From contig QVRM01002192.1 of the NCBI GenBank assembly GCA_003439945.1, forward strand, positions 2,015,001 to 2,079,000: a stretch of 64,000 nucleotides of DNA, given 5' to 3'. The DNA is from Dermanyssus gallinae (Eukaryota; Arthropoda; Arachnida; Mesostigmata; Dermanyssidae). Shown here one piece after another: positions 47,216-59,930 of the stretch (its first letter is position 1; the number at the start of each line of letters is the position of its first letter). Below the pieces are notes generated by a model, which was given only the letters and a program-made list of their open reading frames with translations, was not told where the DNA came from and did not search any database. The translations under genes and the position numbers were made by a program.

Positions 47216-47357
47216 ACAAAAGGGGATAGAAATAACAGCTAACTGTTGACAGGATGTCAATGAAAGAGAAGGAGACAATATTGGTAATTGAATAAATTCG
47301 CACATTTTTGGAAATTCGTGTTTTCGCTTTAGGAAAATACGGCACGCATTTTTGCAT

Positions 47358-47359
<2 letters not shown>

Positions 47360-47393
<34 letters not shown>

Positions 47394-47429
47394 GTGGAGA
47401 CGAACATCCAGACACTTAATATGTTAAGA

Positions 47430-47467
<38 letters not shown>
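47360..47467. repeat. paired (TA)n tracts
   Basis: TA at 47360-47391 and 47433-47467 with 40 bp between. Confidence 0.9.
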
Positions 47468-47475
<8 letters not shown>

Positions 47476-48241
47476 GCACGTACAAAATATATATAAAACC
47501 CTATTCTTATCTAGTGTGTTTCAACAAGACCTCAGCCACGTTTAAAACTTAAATTATATATATATATATATGTATACATCAGCGCTCGGCGACAAACCCG
47601 AGACGCCCGTTGCAGCCAGAGAAACTGGGAGAGCTAAGTCTGAGAGACCTACCCGGGTCGACAGATGCCGCCACCTCATCTTGGACAGTCCGTCGCGTTA
47701 GCGAGGGCCGTGACACCGCGCTGACTCACTCGGATGATGCCAGACAGGGGGTCGGGTGTGGCCAATACGTGGGTGGTTACGGACACAGGTCAGACACGAC
47801 GAGTGTTCTATGAGTTTCAAGCTCAGCAAACCTGACAACGGCAGCCGGTGTGGCCGCCAGTCGTTGTTGTCGCTGTCATTGCAATGTATGCTTTTTGTTG
47901 TCACCATCACTGTCACTGTTCGTCGGCCAAAAAAGCAAAAAGAATGTGCACTGCGTGTCGAGACGCATTTTGAGTCGGTGTCGAGTACGTCATCCAGCGG
48001 CAGCACACTAAACAACCATTCCAGTGGACACTCGCCAATGCCGCCTGAGCGTATTTTTCTTCTTCTTCTTCTTCTTCTCATGCTGCTCCAATAGAGGCCA
48101 TGTTTGAGAGCCATCCGTGTCAATCATCAAGCGAATATATGTTAATTGACTTGTGGCACGTAACAACAGATCACAGAGGTTCACGTGAATACACGTGTTT
48201 ATATACTTTTAGTATCGAACAGCCATATACGAATATATAGG

Positions 48242-48283
<42 letters not shown>

Positions 48284-51200
48284 AGTTTAGTTTATGTATT
48301 CTAGATTACGGAAATTATTAATATTTCTACTAAATACTACTGCTATTATTACAACTGTTATGGCTATTACCCATACCATGTGACCTCAGAACTTGTTTTT
48401 TATTGCAGCTGAAAGCTTACGGGCCCGCTGTCTTTGCGTTTTGCGCTTCTATTCTAATTACTCATTGGTAGCTAACAAAATGGTTAGCAGTGGTTGTTGT
48501 GGAAACGGCTAGTCGGGTCAACTTCGGAGAACACATAAAAACACCAGTGGCACGAGCAACTCTGACAGTGCTCACTGTTGAGTTTGTGGCAATTGACCTA
48601 CTACGAGCATGACCAACAGCAACACAACAAAAATAGAAACCAACACGAGATACTGCTTGCTGGCAGCCGCGAACTTTGCGTCGACTCGACGCAACGCTGA
48701 ACGATGACGCGAAGACCAGCATGCAGGAAATAGACGCTTCGAACGCGTGAAGTCGACGCCTTGCACAGCAGGACACCGACCGTCGGCACACCCACCTCGT
48801 GGTGAGCCTACCAAAGTCATACTCATGACTTTTCTTGAGAGCTTCAATTCAAGCTGAGTCTGTTTGCCTCGCGTTGAGTAATCATCGTCATCCCACTCTT
48901 CTCTTTTAGTTTCGATCATCAGACGGAAATTGAATCAAGCTCAAAACAAAGCTACAGACATACATGAAAAGATCATACCTACACCGTACAACGTGCTTAA
49001 ACCGTTCGGCATGCACAACCAACTAGGAGAAGAAGCATTTCCACGACGGGCTTCAAGTTGAGCATTCAAAGACTTTGTCAATGTCTCTGGGGGCGGGCGT
49101 AGCGCTTTGTTTCAAAGGCCAGAGTCCCAGGGTCAAACGCAGTTATTCACATTCAATTCGACAAGATAATGCAACCCTCCGTAATGGCCATGACGTGAAA
49201 CAGCAAAAAATATGACAGTGCCTACTAGCCATGATGACGACGACAGCAGCAGCAGCAACAACAGCGCTAACCACCGCAAAAGCCAGGCAGTAATATACTG
49301 TCAAAAGACAATTATCCCCTTAGAAACAGCGTTCGAAATAACGTCGACGACCGCTGCAGAAGCTGTTACGGCAGTTGTTACAGCATAGCTAAAGTAGTAA
49401 CAGTCAGACAGACAGGCAGGAACAGCAGCCGACCCGGCTGCTGCCCTCGGGGGTCGGCTGCTCATGCCCGGAAACGCGCCAATCAAACAAACGCCACAGT
49501 GCCCGCCACCCCCGCTACCCATACTCCCGCACCCCCCCCCCCCCCTCCCCCAGAAGGGTTCGTCGACAGCAACAGCGACATCAACAATATCAATAGTGTT
49601 CGTAGTAGCAATAACAATGACCGTCTGCGAATGTTGTTTTCTTAATTGAGATTCCTAAAATGCGACAGTGAGGACATCGCGGTGCAGTGCGGCGCTTCTC
49701 CGTCGCGGCGACGGGGTCAATGAACGTTCATTTAGCGAGTTATTTAGCTTAGTAACTAACATAAGTACGTACGTGCGTACGATTGTTGACACCAAGTCGT
49801 CCAAAACGAAACTTGGGCTATGTACCCAACTAAGGCCGGCTAATGCGGTGGGTTTTATGTGGTGCCATTTCTTGCGTCGTTGTCGAGCGGCCAGTCAAGT
49901 TCGTCATTTGCCGCTGTTGGCCTAGTCGTTAGCCTATAGGCTGAATTAACCTGGACGCCGGCGCTATTACGCCTAGTGCAATAATTTCTTAACTTCTTTA
50001 GATTATTGGTGTTAGTGTAACTAACACATTTCAGAGATAACTTCAAGTTGGATAAAGCTAAGGCTTGACGGGACGTCATTCGATGATAATAATGTACAAT
50101 ACGCAGCAAAATGCACTCATGTCAACGTTGGCTGATCGCGAGGATATATTGAGAATGTATATATACCTCCAACATGCTGTTTTTCGTTTTGGGTCTATGC
50201 GGCGCGTACGCGAACTACTCGAATATTGTTCTCCGACAGAGAGCTACTGCAAAACAATTGTTGTTGTCACTGTCGCCGTTGCTGTGGTTGTTGTTGTTGT
50301 GTTTGCTGTTTGCATTTGCTCTCGCTTGCCATCTTAGCCGTATTTCACGCGTGCCTGCGTAACAATTCCAGCTTGAACGAACTACAGTGTCATGGTGAGA
50401 TTCAGTATAGTATACGCATTGATCCACTTTTACTGGCACTGGTGAAAGCCGACCTAGTGAGGACCGTGTTTGTTGCGTACACCCCACAACGAAGGATTGA
50501 GCAGTGGATGAGCAATGAGTGCCTAGCCTATCCAGGAACAGCAGCTGTTGTTGTTCTTACGGTTGTCGCTGCTACTGCTGCTGCTGCCGTAGAAATCATC
50601 CTTGGCCTGGCGGATCGTTCAACACGGTGTGCGCTTTCTTGGTTTTGACCTGCGGCACGTGAGATCGCGGCAGATGCAATATATAGTATTTCCACTTTTA
50701 CTGATGCGTTGTTTTTGCGGCCTTTGTCATCAGAGTAATGTTTTCTTAGCGGAACATTCCTTCGAGCTTTTATTACCACCGATGTTGTTGTCATTACCGC
50801 TACCGTTAGAGACGAAACTGTCTTTATGACTGATCACCAGCGGCTTGACAAAGGCGAACAGAGGCATGAAATGCAGGCGTTCAGCCACAGCCAGCCGAGT
50901 GTGCAAGCGTCGTCCCCTAAACGCGTTTAACTGATGATGATTGATTATGATGATGATAATGCTGATGATAATCATGATACGAGTGCCGATGAATGAATGA
51001 CTGTGATGACGATAACTGTTATTAGAGGATTCTAACGAGTAGTTTCTTTTCGTTTTCTCCTTCCGCTTTATACCTTCCTGTGAGGGGCCCCAACAAAGAG
51101 TGAAGTGTGCGCTCAACAATCGCCTCTGGAGCAGTAGCTATAACAACAACAACATCACTAATAATAAAAAAAACCCACATCAGGAACAACACCACCAGTA

Positions 51201-51349
51201 ACAACGACGTCGGTAAAGCAGTCGCCATTGGTTATCGCAGTACGATCCGCTACATGACGACATTGACGGGCGCAGAGACCCGACGACCCGATTCACTCCT
51301 CCACGAGGCCAGCGGGTCAGCGACGTATTTCGGACTGAGTCCGAGAACG

Positions 51350-51419
<70 letters not shown>

Positions 51420-53135
51420 CGGCGGCGGCGGCGGCAGCGGCAGCGGCGACGAGTGAGAAAAGAAGCAAAAGATAAAAGTGGAGGAAAATAAGGCAGAAAA
51501 GGCACGCGTTCACAATCATTGTGAACTCTCCAACAAGCTTGCTAGGGCGTCATCGACACCGGCCAATAAACTTGTTGAACGATGCTTAGAGCTTGGGATT
51601 AGACTATGTGGCAAATAGTCATGGAGAAACTAAACGAGCAGCCGTACAAGCGAATGATTAAATTCCGCGCTTCATACAAGACAAACTCATGTCATTTGAA
51701 AGAATATATATGTATTGATTATTCTTTAATAATCAAACATGAATATATATAAATATATAGATTCGTCTGTTTTCAAGATTTGATTTTTTATCTAGAATAA
51801 TGAACGTGGACGACAGCAAAAAACCCAAAACAGAAGCAACAACAACACATACTTATAACTATTAAACAAATACAGCTAAAATACAGGGTAGCTATCATAA
51901 CAAATTTCACCAATACACATGTGTACGGTAGAGCGGTTGAGATATCAAAACAGTGCAGATCAAGCTAGAGAAATAAAAAATACAACCAAAAATCGCTGGC
52001 TTTGTTTTTGTCCCAATAATCGCAAAAGATCTAGAGATATCAGTAATAAGTAGCAGCGGGGCACGGCTGCTTCTATAGATGTTATGTACAGTGTTGATGG
52101 TGTCTGATAAACCAGCTCCTGTCTTACTCGACTACTCTTTGCCTGATTAATATAATTAACAGGAATACTTCTATTATTATGATTATTATTATTACTATTC
52201 GGTGACAGTGCAGTCCCCACATCTTTTTTCCATTTGTGTCTGTTCATACATCTCTCTCTGTCTCTGTCGATCTTTCGTCGCCGATAGATCATCGTTGTTT
52301 TTAGGATCTATGTGGTCTGTGGCTCGGGTGGTCTATAAGCTTATCCATATTTCTCTCGTGTTTTCGTTGCTTAGCTTGCGCGCTGACATCTTGTGTCTAT
52401 GCTAGAGCCGTAGTGCAGGTCGTCCTCGACCGCCGCCGCCGACGGTCGTTGGCGGCGCAGGGTCCCTTCTTTCCTAGGGCTCCCCTACAGGAGGCACCGC
52501 TCGAACATCTTCCTTTTCATCCGTCCTGCCTGCCTGCCTGCCTGACTTGCTGTTGCTCGCCCGCCCGCGACCGCCCGCGACCGCCGTGGTCCGCTCGACC
52601 GGCCGGGTGGGGCCTCAGTCTCGTCGCCGCATCTCATCTCGTCTATCAAGATCACACCGACCTCGACGGTCCGATATACATATAGCGGCTTCCGTGATTG
52701 TCCAGAATGCTAGCGGTGCCGTCGCGCTGCTGCGGCAACTTCGAGAACGGCGGTAGCGAGACATCCGCCTCATAAGACCGAACTGTTAGAAGTTCGGATG
52801 GATGTTGCTGGAGCAACAGCACTGCCGCTACCGCTTACGACGGCCGGCCTACTCTTAATCAGGCGACCAGCCGGCCGGGCCATCATGCCTCCCAGCTAAT
52901 TCAACTAGTACTGTTCGTTTTGAATGAGCCAGTCCTGCTGTGTCCAACCGTATAGTTCTTCCCGTTTCTCACATCAACGCTTGAGACCGTCAGTAAAAAA
53001 GTCAAGCCAAACAGATGCACATCCACCGAGCCCTCACGTACGACTTTCATACGGATAGCATGCGGTGGGAGGCACACATGAAAACGAGCAAACCAATAAA
53101 CGATATTCGTGCTCTGGAAATCCCTTCTGTGTGTA

Positions 53136-53139
<4 letters not shown>
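47468..53139. other. unassigned stretch with triplet repeats
   Basis: No gene supported. Contents: TA tract 48243-48281, CTT run 48056-48078, C run near 49530-49552, CAG/CTG and TTG patches near 49240, 50260-50310 and 50540-50590, CAA block 51351-51420, and a GC-rich stretch 52400-52880. Frames at 47756-48094 and 52413-52685 are open but unrecognized. Confidence 0.55.
51351..51447. repeat. (CAA)n followed by CGG/CAG triplets
   Basis: About 23 CAA units, then GGC and AGC triplets. Poly-Thr, poly-Leu and poly-Val frames result. Confidence 0.95.
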
Positions 53140-53189
<50 letters not shown>

Positions 53190-53217
53190 AATATATATAT
53201 ATATATATATATATATT

Positions 53218-53260
<43 letters not shown>

Positions 53261-53277
53261 ATATATATATATATGAA
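53140..53277. repeat. compound (TA)n microsatellite
   Basis: TA with TTTAAA and TTCAAA breaks. It ends just before the foldback element. Confidence 0.95.
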
Positions 53278-53295
53278 TATGTATGTATATACATA

Positions 53296-54427
53296 CAGGG
53301 TCATTCATATTGTTGTGCACGCATTTCGAGGTTTGATAGAGCTCGGCAAGAAAATAAGTTTTCCCTATGGAGGGAAGACGTGGAAACGTCTTGTTTAGGA
53401 GAGAGAGTGAAGTTTATAAAAGTAGTTTTTCTGCCTTTTTTTTCTACATAGTTTTGCGAAATCTCTGTTTGCGGGAGAACCAGTCAACGCATGAAGGAAC
53501 CGATTACACCGGCGTGTTCGGAGGAAAATTCTGCACAACGGAAGACACTTCACTAGCTTGCGTAGCAAAAAGCTAATACCCAGATTAAGGAAAGTCATGA
53601 AAAATCGTAATTTTTTTCCATTGCGACCAAAAATGTACGTCCGAGAGACCACTCTCAGGCAATAGCAAATTTAATGCCCATCATTTTCCTATCAAGATGA
53701 TGGTGATGCGTTACGTAGTTGTCAAGTCACTAAGCTTTTTCGATAGCCATATCGAAAGCGAAGGCATGCATATTTCCATAGGGCGTATGAGAAAGTTAGG
53801 TACACATTTTGAGGTTTGGTAGAACTCAACAAGAGAATAAATTTTCCTAGTGGAAGGAGGGGGCGGAAACGCATTGGCAAATTTTTACGGTTCTGAACGT
53901 GAAAACTTGCACGTAAAACATAACAACTATGGCTATCGAAAAAGCTTAGTGACTTGACAACTACGTAACGCAGCACCATCACCTTGATACCAAAATGATG
54001 GGCATTAAATTTGCTATTGCGTGAGAGTGGTCTTTCGGACGTACATTTTTGGTCGCAATGGAAAAATTTTACGATTTTTCATGAAAAGGCGTTAACGTAA
54101 AATATCGACTTTTCATGACTTTCCTTAATCTGGGTATTAGCTTTTTGCTACGCAAGCTAGTGAAATTTTTGCTACGCAAGCTAGTGTCTCCCGTTGTGCA
54201 GAATTTTCCTCCGAACACGCCGGTGTAATCGGTTTCTTCATGGTTCTCCCGCAAACAGAGATTTCGCACAACTATGAAGGAAAAAAAGGCAGAAAAACTA
54301 CTTTTATAAACTTCACTCTCTCTCCTAAACAAGACGTTTCCACGTCTTCCCTCCATAGGGAAAACTTATTTTCTTGCCGAGTTCTATCAAACCTCGAAAT
54401 GCGTGCACAACAATATGAATGACCCTG
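53296..54427. mobile_element. foldback (long inverted repeat) element A
   Basis: 1132 bp flanked by TA (53294-53295, 54428-54429). Left arm 53296-53750 and right arm 53929-54427 are reverse complements over most of their length, with about 95% agreement by eye. The ends read CAGGGTCATTCATATTG. The right arm has an extra copy of CACTAGCTTGCGTAGC and about 35 extra bases; the left has 8 extra bases (GTCAACGC). The 178-bp loop holds a second diverged copy of the arm start (GAGGTTTGGTAGAACTC). No transposase; frames in the arms are by-products. Must be mobilized by another element if at all. Confidence 0.88.
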
Positions 54428-54435
54428 TATATATA

Positions 54436-56014
54436 CAGTCCCTGAAAAAAATATAGGGCCACCCACTTTTGCCACATTTGACGCATTTATTATAACCAAT
54501 TGTGTAAAAATCACAGTGATACATGCTCACAGAGTAACAACGAAGACTTCTATCGACATTTGGGGTCTCGGATTACTTTGAACCACGAGATTTCCACATT
54601 TGGCACAGCTACACCGCGAAAAAATGATAATGTCACTAGCAAGATGCATGTATTAATGAGTAAAATAAACGGAATGACGACGTTTGGGCTCATTTAACGG
54701 CTCGACAGAAACAAAGGCAGACCTCCTACCAGAAGTTTTTTCTTTGTTGAAACGATAGGCTTAGGCTGGCACCTCATGGGTGAAGAAAAGGCCCATATCA
54801 AGGCTTATAAGGACATCGGCCTCTCTAATCGCAAAATTTCCTGTCAATTAGGGTGTTGTGCCCAAGTAGTAAATAACTTTGTTAATTTAGGTAAAAAATA
54901 CGCCGTAAAAAGGAGTTCCGGGCGTCCAAATTTTATTTCGGAACGAAACAAGCTGCAATTCTGAAGAAAGCGTCGAACTCTGCGCCCTCGGCGAGGGCAA
55001 TTGCGGCGACGGCCGACGTGCAAATGAAAGTGCGAATTTGTGCACAGCTTCCTCAGGAAGACAAATTGGCAAATACACAAGAAAAAACAACGATTGACCG
55101 CTGACCGATGAAAGCTCGTCTTGACTTTGCCCACGATAAAATGTCATGGACCACTGAGTGCCCGCGAAACGATGTGATGGACCACTGAGTGACATAGAGC
55201 GCCCTTTCGAATGACAAAAGTTTAACTTTGATGAATCGGATCGATTTTACTATTATTCGCAGGATGTCCGCAAGGAAGAACGAATTTTGTCACAACGTCA
55301 CTCAAGTGGCGGTTCAGTGGTGATCTGGGCTGCTGTCGGGTATTATACAACGTCGTCGATTGTGTTTTTAGACGGTCGTGTTTATTCAACGCCATACGGG
55401 GATTTACTAGAAGAGCAATCGGCGCATTTTAAGCTGATAAGAGGGCCAGACTTCGTTTTTACACACGATAACGCCCCGATTCACACCGCCAGGCTGATCG
55501 GAAGATGGTTCGACCAACGTCACATTGAAGTCCTTCGCTGGCCTGCACTCTCACCTGATCTTAATATGATCCAGAATGTGTGGAGCTGGCTTGAAAAATA
55601 AGTTTACACGGATAAAAAACAATTTTCGAGGCTAGGGACGAGCTCTTGCAAAACGTCATCCAAAATTTGTTTAACACTAACCAAACCGCACTTTTGAGGT
55701 TATCCGACTTAATGGGAAGTTCATTGAGTATTAGGTATAGTTGTTAAATGCCGTGAGATTAACCCAAATGCCGTTAATCCGCTTAATTAATTTGTTAAAA
55801 CTGGTATTTTGCTAGTGGCCTTATAATTTTTTCGCGGTGTAGCTGTGCCAAATGTGATAATCTCGTGGTTCAAAGTAATCCGAGACCCTAAATTCAATAG
55901 AAGTCTCCGCTGTTACTCTGTGAGCATGTATCACTGTGATCTTCACACGATTGGTTATAATAAATGCGTGAAATGTGGCAAAAGTGGGTGGCCCTATATT
56001 TTTTTCAGGGACTG
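54436..56014 (+). mobile_element. Tc1-like DNA transposon, dead copy
   Basis: 1579 bp with terminal inverted repeats of about 210 bp (54436-54643 and 55808-56014) starting CAGTCCCTGAAAAAAATATA, flanked by TA on both sides. A decayed transposase lies in between on the plus strand. The outer ends are only 8 bp from element A on the left and abut a TA tract on the right. Confidence 0.9.
54776..55745 (+). pseudogene. Tc1-like transposase, frameshifted, catalytic Glu lost
   Basis: N-terminal part 54776-54964: AHIKAYKDIGLSNRKIS, a helix-turn-helix, and SSGRPNFIS (GRPR-like linker). A stop-ridden middle holds FNFDESDRF (first Asp). The open C-terminal part 55287-55601 reads GGSVVIWAAVGY, DFVFTHDNAPIHTA (second Asp) and WPALSPDLNMIQNVWSWL. 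The last box is normally NPIENVW, so the third catalytic Glu is Gln here. The end (LLRLSDLMGSS) is in another frame. Inactive on three counts. Confidence 0.88.
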
Positions 56015-56044
56015 TATATATATATATATATATATTTAAATATA

Positions 56045-56136
<92 letters not shown>

Positions 56137-56166
56137 CATATATATATATATATATACATATATATA
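56015..56166. repeat. compound (TA)n microsatellite
   Basis: 150 bp of TA with TTTAAA and TGTA breaks, joining the Tc1-like element to foldback B. Confidence 0.95.
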
Positions 56167-57116
56167 CAGGATATCCGGAAAATATCTAAGAATCGATAAT
56201 AAAAAATGTAGGGCTCGTTATGGCAAATGTTTTTTTCCAATGGAACATGGTCTCTAAGAAGTCTTGTTTCGGAGTAAGAGTTAAATTACTACAATTTGTG
56301 GCACTGGTGCTTTTGTCCGACATAGGACTATAAAATGTGATGTTGCAAGACAACTAGTTCTCTCATACAAAGCTAAACACATCGTCGTATTTGTGAAAAA
56401 AAATCTGTTTCCTCCGACGTATGACGCTGAGCAGAAGATGCGACATTGTCATTTAGAAGAGAATTAGCAAAACTGAAGTTCTTTTAATAGCCTCTTCGCT
56501 CAGTACCTCAAAATTATAACCCTGCGAGCATTCACTGTGCTTAAAACTAACATATTCAGTTAGTTCGGCAATGTGGTTGCGGAGTAATTAAGATTTTTCG
56601 GGGGGCAGTTCGAGATTGAGCGCATGCATAAATGACCTAGAGTAATTTATCTGATGGAATAGGTAATTTATGCGTGCACTCAATCCTGATTACTCCGTAA
56701 TCACGGCTCGCATTGCCATGTATTTGATACCAAAATTATCATCATGAAACGCATTTGCCTGAGTGTGGTAGTTTTGAGCGCTGAGAATGGTCGTAGAGCT
56801 ATGATTTTAAAGTATTGGGCGTGAAGACAACAAAAATAACTTAATTTTTGCAAATTATTTTTTTTAACGACTATGTCGCATTTCGGAAGAAGCAGGATTT
56901 TCACGAACACGACGATGCTCTTAGTTTTTGTACAAGAGAACTAATTGTCTCACAAAAGCACATTTTATGCTCCTATGTCGGGCAAAAACACCAGTGTGAC
57001 AAATTGTAGTAATTTAACTCTCACACCAAAACAAGATTTCTTAGAGACCATGTTCCATTGGAAAAAAATATTTACTTTAACGACCTCTACAATTCTTATT
57101 ATCGATAACACATACT
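56167..57116. mobile_element. foldback element B, degenerate
   Basis: About 950 bp. The left arm (56180-56640) and right arm (56680-57105) match as reverse complements, e.g. TTTTTTTCCAATGGAACATG, TTAAATTACTACAATTTGT and CGACATAGGA, ending at a centre with TAATTTATGCGTGCACTC. Identity is lower than in A (roughly three quarters by eye). The outermost 10 bp (CAGGATATCC) lack a partner on the right. TA tracts flank it. Several segments (GTCTTGTTT-GGAG-AGAGT, TTGATACCAAAAT) are shared with element A. Confidence 0.8.
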
Positions 57117-57310
57117 ATATATATATATATATATATACAATTGGATGTCGTCTATTGTTGCAAAAGTTAGCGGACTGGTCTCTAGTACAACGCATTGCCA
57201 ACGTCATCGTTGATCGTGCGATCGGTTGCCCCATGACCGGTTGCGAATTCCAAATTAGCCAAAGCTCTCATTTTCAACAAAAAGTGTTGAAGTGTGTTAT
57301 TTTACTTAGG

Positions 57311-57390
57311 TGGTATATGGGATATATGTCGCACCGGGATCGAACCCACGATTTCTATGCAAAAGCCGCCAGCCATATCCTCCATATTAT
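57311..57390 (-). other. tRNA-like sequence, probably SINE-derived
   Basis: On the minus strand GGTTCGATCCC is a good B box, and GGATAT / ATATCC can pair as an acceptor stem around TGGCTGGCGGC. The distance is too short for a full tRNA. Most likely a tRNA pseudogene or SINE head. Confidence 0.35.
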
Positions 57391-58984
57391 CCCGTCGACT
57401 CTATCTCGTTAATCTTATTGTTATAACTATGTATGTGCCTACATTTTCAGGGGTCATTTGCTAGAAGACAAACAAGTATTAAAATTTGAAAGCAATCAAA
57501 ATATCATGTGTACTTTCTACATAGTTACTTTAGAGCTCGCCATCCGTTCTCACCATCCGTTTAGTCTAGCAATGATCAAAGTGGTTGGTCAACCGGTGAG
57601 CCTCAAAGCGAGAGAAGCGTATTTACTATCCCTCATCATGGCCGCCGGTAGCGCTGCTAAAGCTACGCAAATAACTACGCTGTCGTTGCTGTTCTATGAT
57701 TCAGTGCCAACTGCGTTAGGCAGAAGCCCCACTCATTGCTATAGTTCTAGTAGCAGTTTTAGTAACAGTGGAAACACTAAGAGTGACGTCAGTTAAGTGT
57801 CCGTAGTGCTGGCCAATTCTGAGAAAATTGCAGCGAGTCGAAGGAAAAGCAGTAACCAGCGCCCACTTGTAACGACTCGATATGCCTTGAATCAAACGCC
57901 TACGTATACGGACAAACACACGTACGATTCTGCACATGTACAGATATCGGCAGGTGAAATATGCAAAACCTCAAACATGCCGAATCACGTCACATGTCAT
58001 TGCCACATGTTGAGCCTCAACTTACCTTACTTTTACGATTAGTACGAATAATGTTAAGAACGCTGATCATATTGTCGTGCTCTATCATTACTATTATTGC
58101 CTCTTGCTCTCCATACAATTGTTAATATAATCCCAGCATTGTAGCACCTGTGCTGAGTGAATACGAACGTAGTGTTATTACCAAAGAGATCACTAGAAAG
58201 AACGCCCTGATGTTGTAGAGGTACAGAATAGATGCACAAATCTCTGGCAAAACGGCTGGACTCAAAGCCGATCAGGTCGCCGGTATCGGTGCAACGTCAG
58301 CAGACCGCGCGGGAGACGAACGCATTGCTAAGCCATCCAGCACCGATGCGCTTGCTGGAGCTCTCGCAAGAGGTTCTTCTTGGCTTCTAATTCCTGAAGC
58401 TCGAAGTCTATGCCACACAAGTACAAAGTGTTAATCTAGAGAGTCTGTGCCCCCAACCGAGCAACCCCAGAAAACCCCGTTGGTATGCCCAATGATGCCG
58501 GTCTCTGAAACACTGTATCGTTCAGACTATATCCTAGCGAGATGGTTACGCTCAGACAGCGCGCTTTAAGAACAAATGGCCACACTCTGACAGCGCGTCC
58601 AGCAGCTTGTTCATTATCACCTGAATGGCTAGGTAGTAACTTTTTGATACATGTTCGACAGTTCTTCTACGGTTCTCAGTTGTACTCCAAGGTATATCTC
58701 CACATAAGGCCAATGGGCAACCGAAGCCCGGCAGGAGCTGGCTCGCTCTAATGATATTTCGGAGGTGGTGGATACGATAATAAAGGCGTCTCCAGAAAAG
58801 TCTGCGAGCCCAGACCGCGCCCGGAACGAACATCTGCGACAGGCGGTAGTTCTGGTTCCTTGCCTCGCTGCTCTCTCCAACGAAATAATGAAAACGTCTT
58901 ACTTGTTCGAAAAATGAAAGGTCAGCCTCATAAGTGTAATACCGAAAGAACAAGGGATTTTTTGACACCTTCATCGCACCATGG
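57391..58984. other. unassigned stretch
   Basis: A plus frame at about 58235-58425 (KTAGLKADQVAGIGA) and a long minus frame at 58552-59442 are open. The latter overlaps an RT fossil on the other strand and is likely its shadow. Parts may be the decayed upstream portion of the LINE that follows. Confidence 0.45.
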
Positions 58985-59930
58985 CGTAGCAACGAAACGC
59001 GTAATTTTAAAGTTCTACTTGCATTGATTGCACATCGGCTGGAAGACTTATTAGAAAGTACCGACAGCTTACCAGAGCAGCAATTGGGTTTTAGACGACG
59101 GATATTTGTTGTCTCCGTAGGCTTCAAGTCAACTTTTGAGACCGCGTCACAAACAATGATCCTCGAGAAGTTAGAGCCAAGTGGTGTTTTAACGGTTATA
59201 CTAAAGTTATTACAAGCTGCGCTACGGTAGAGGTCTGTAATTATTGAAGATGGGGTAACTGAACACGCCTTAATTAATAAGATTACAGGTAAAGGACAAT
59301 GCAATAACTTCAGCCCGCTGTTGTTCTCAATATTGGTAAGCGACCTGACGAACAAAATCCAGCGGCGCCACTCTTCAATGAGTGCACTTATGTATGCGGA
59401 TGATCTTGTCTCTACTAACGGAGTCAATTTAATTTGCGGCAATAGCCTGTATCACTGCAAACATTTATTGGCCTCAACTTTCTAGGAATAAATCTATCAA
59501 AAACTAAAGCGATGAAATTTCACAGGCTCTTCAGAAAAGATGAACTTCGCTTGAGGTCAGCACCAAGAGAATTTTTTCAGCATTTTTTTAATTGAAGAAG
59601 TCTTTTCAACGCAAGGATTAAGCTTTACCAAAAAAACTGAGGAAAGAGCTCGCAAGAGCATCCTGTCATTTCATAGTTTACTGGAGCCGTATCGGTGTTC
59701 GCTAGACGTCGCTTTCAGCCTCTTAAATTTAAAGATTGCACCGACCCTGCTTACAAGATACATGGTCATATTCAAAGCGAGCTTAAAAGCGCTCGACAAA
59801 ATGAATGCCAGTTTTATAAAAACAATGCTAGTAGTCCACCGCACTAGCCCAACCGGCTTATCTATCTATTAGCCTCGACACTATCCCTTATGGAGGACCT
59901 CAGGACGACTTACGCTTTTTGGAGAACGGA
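58985..59930 (+). pseudogene. LINE reverse transcriptase remnant
   Basis: Plus-strand blocks in order: IAHRLEDLLESTDSLPEQQL and GFRR (RT motif before A), FSPLLFSILVSDL, LMYADDLV (catalytic motif C), INLSKTKAMKFHRLF, LSFTKKTEERARKSILSFHS, SLLNLKIAPTLL, and KMNASFIKTMLVVHRTSP followed by LSLMEDLRTTY. The last part matches RVKPAFLKRVLGLHTS...FIEDLQR of the fragment at 26.4 kb, so both are the same LINE group. Motif A is lost and frames change several times. Confidence 0.75.

Noticed and set aside
54069..54356. Protein-coding frame in foldback A (95 codons)
   Set aside because: A similar frame occurs in the opposite arm with shifts; it follows from the inverted repeat and matches no family.
58552..59442. 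296-codon minus-strand frame
   Set aside because: It overlaps a clear plus-strand RT fossil with the YADD motif and has no recognizable content itself.
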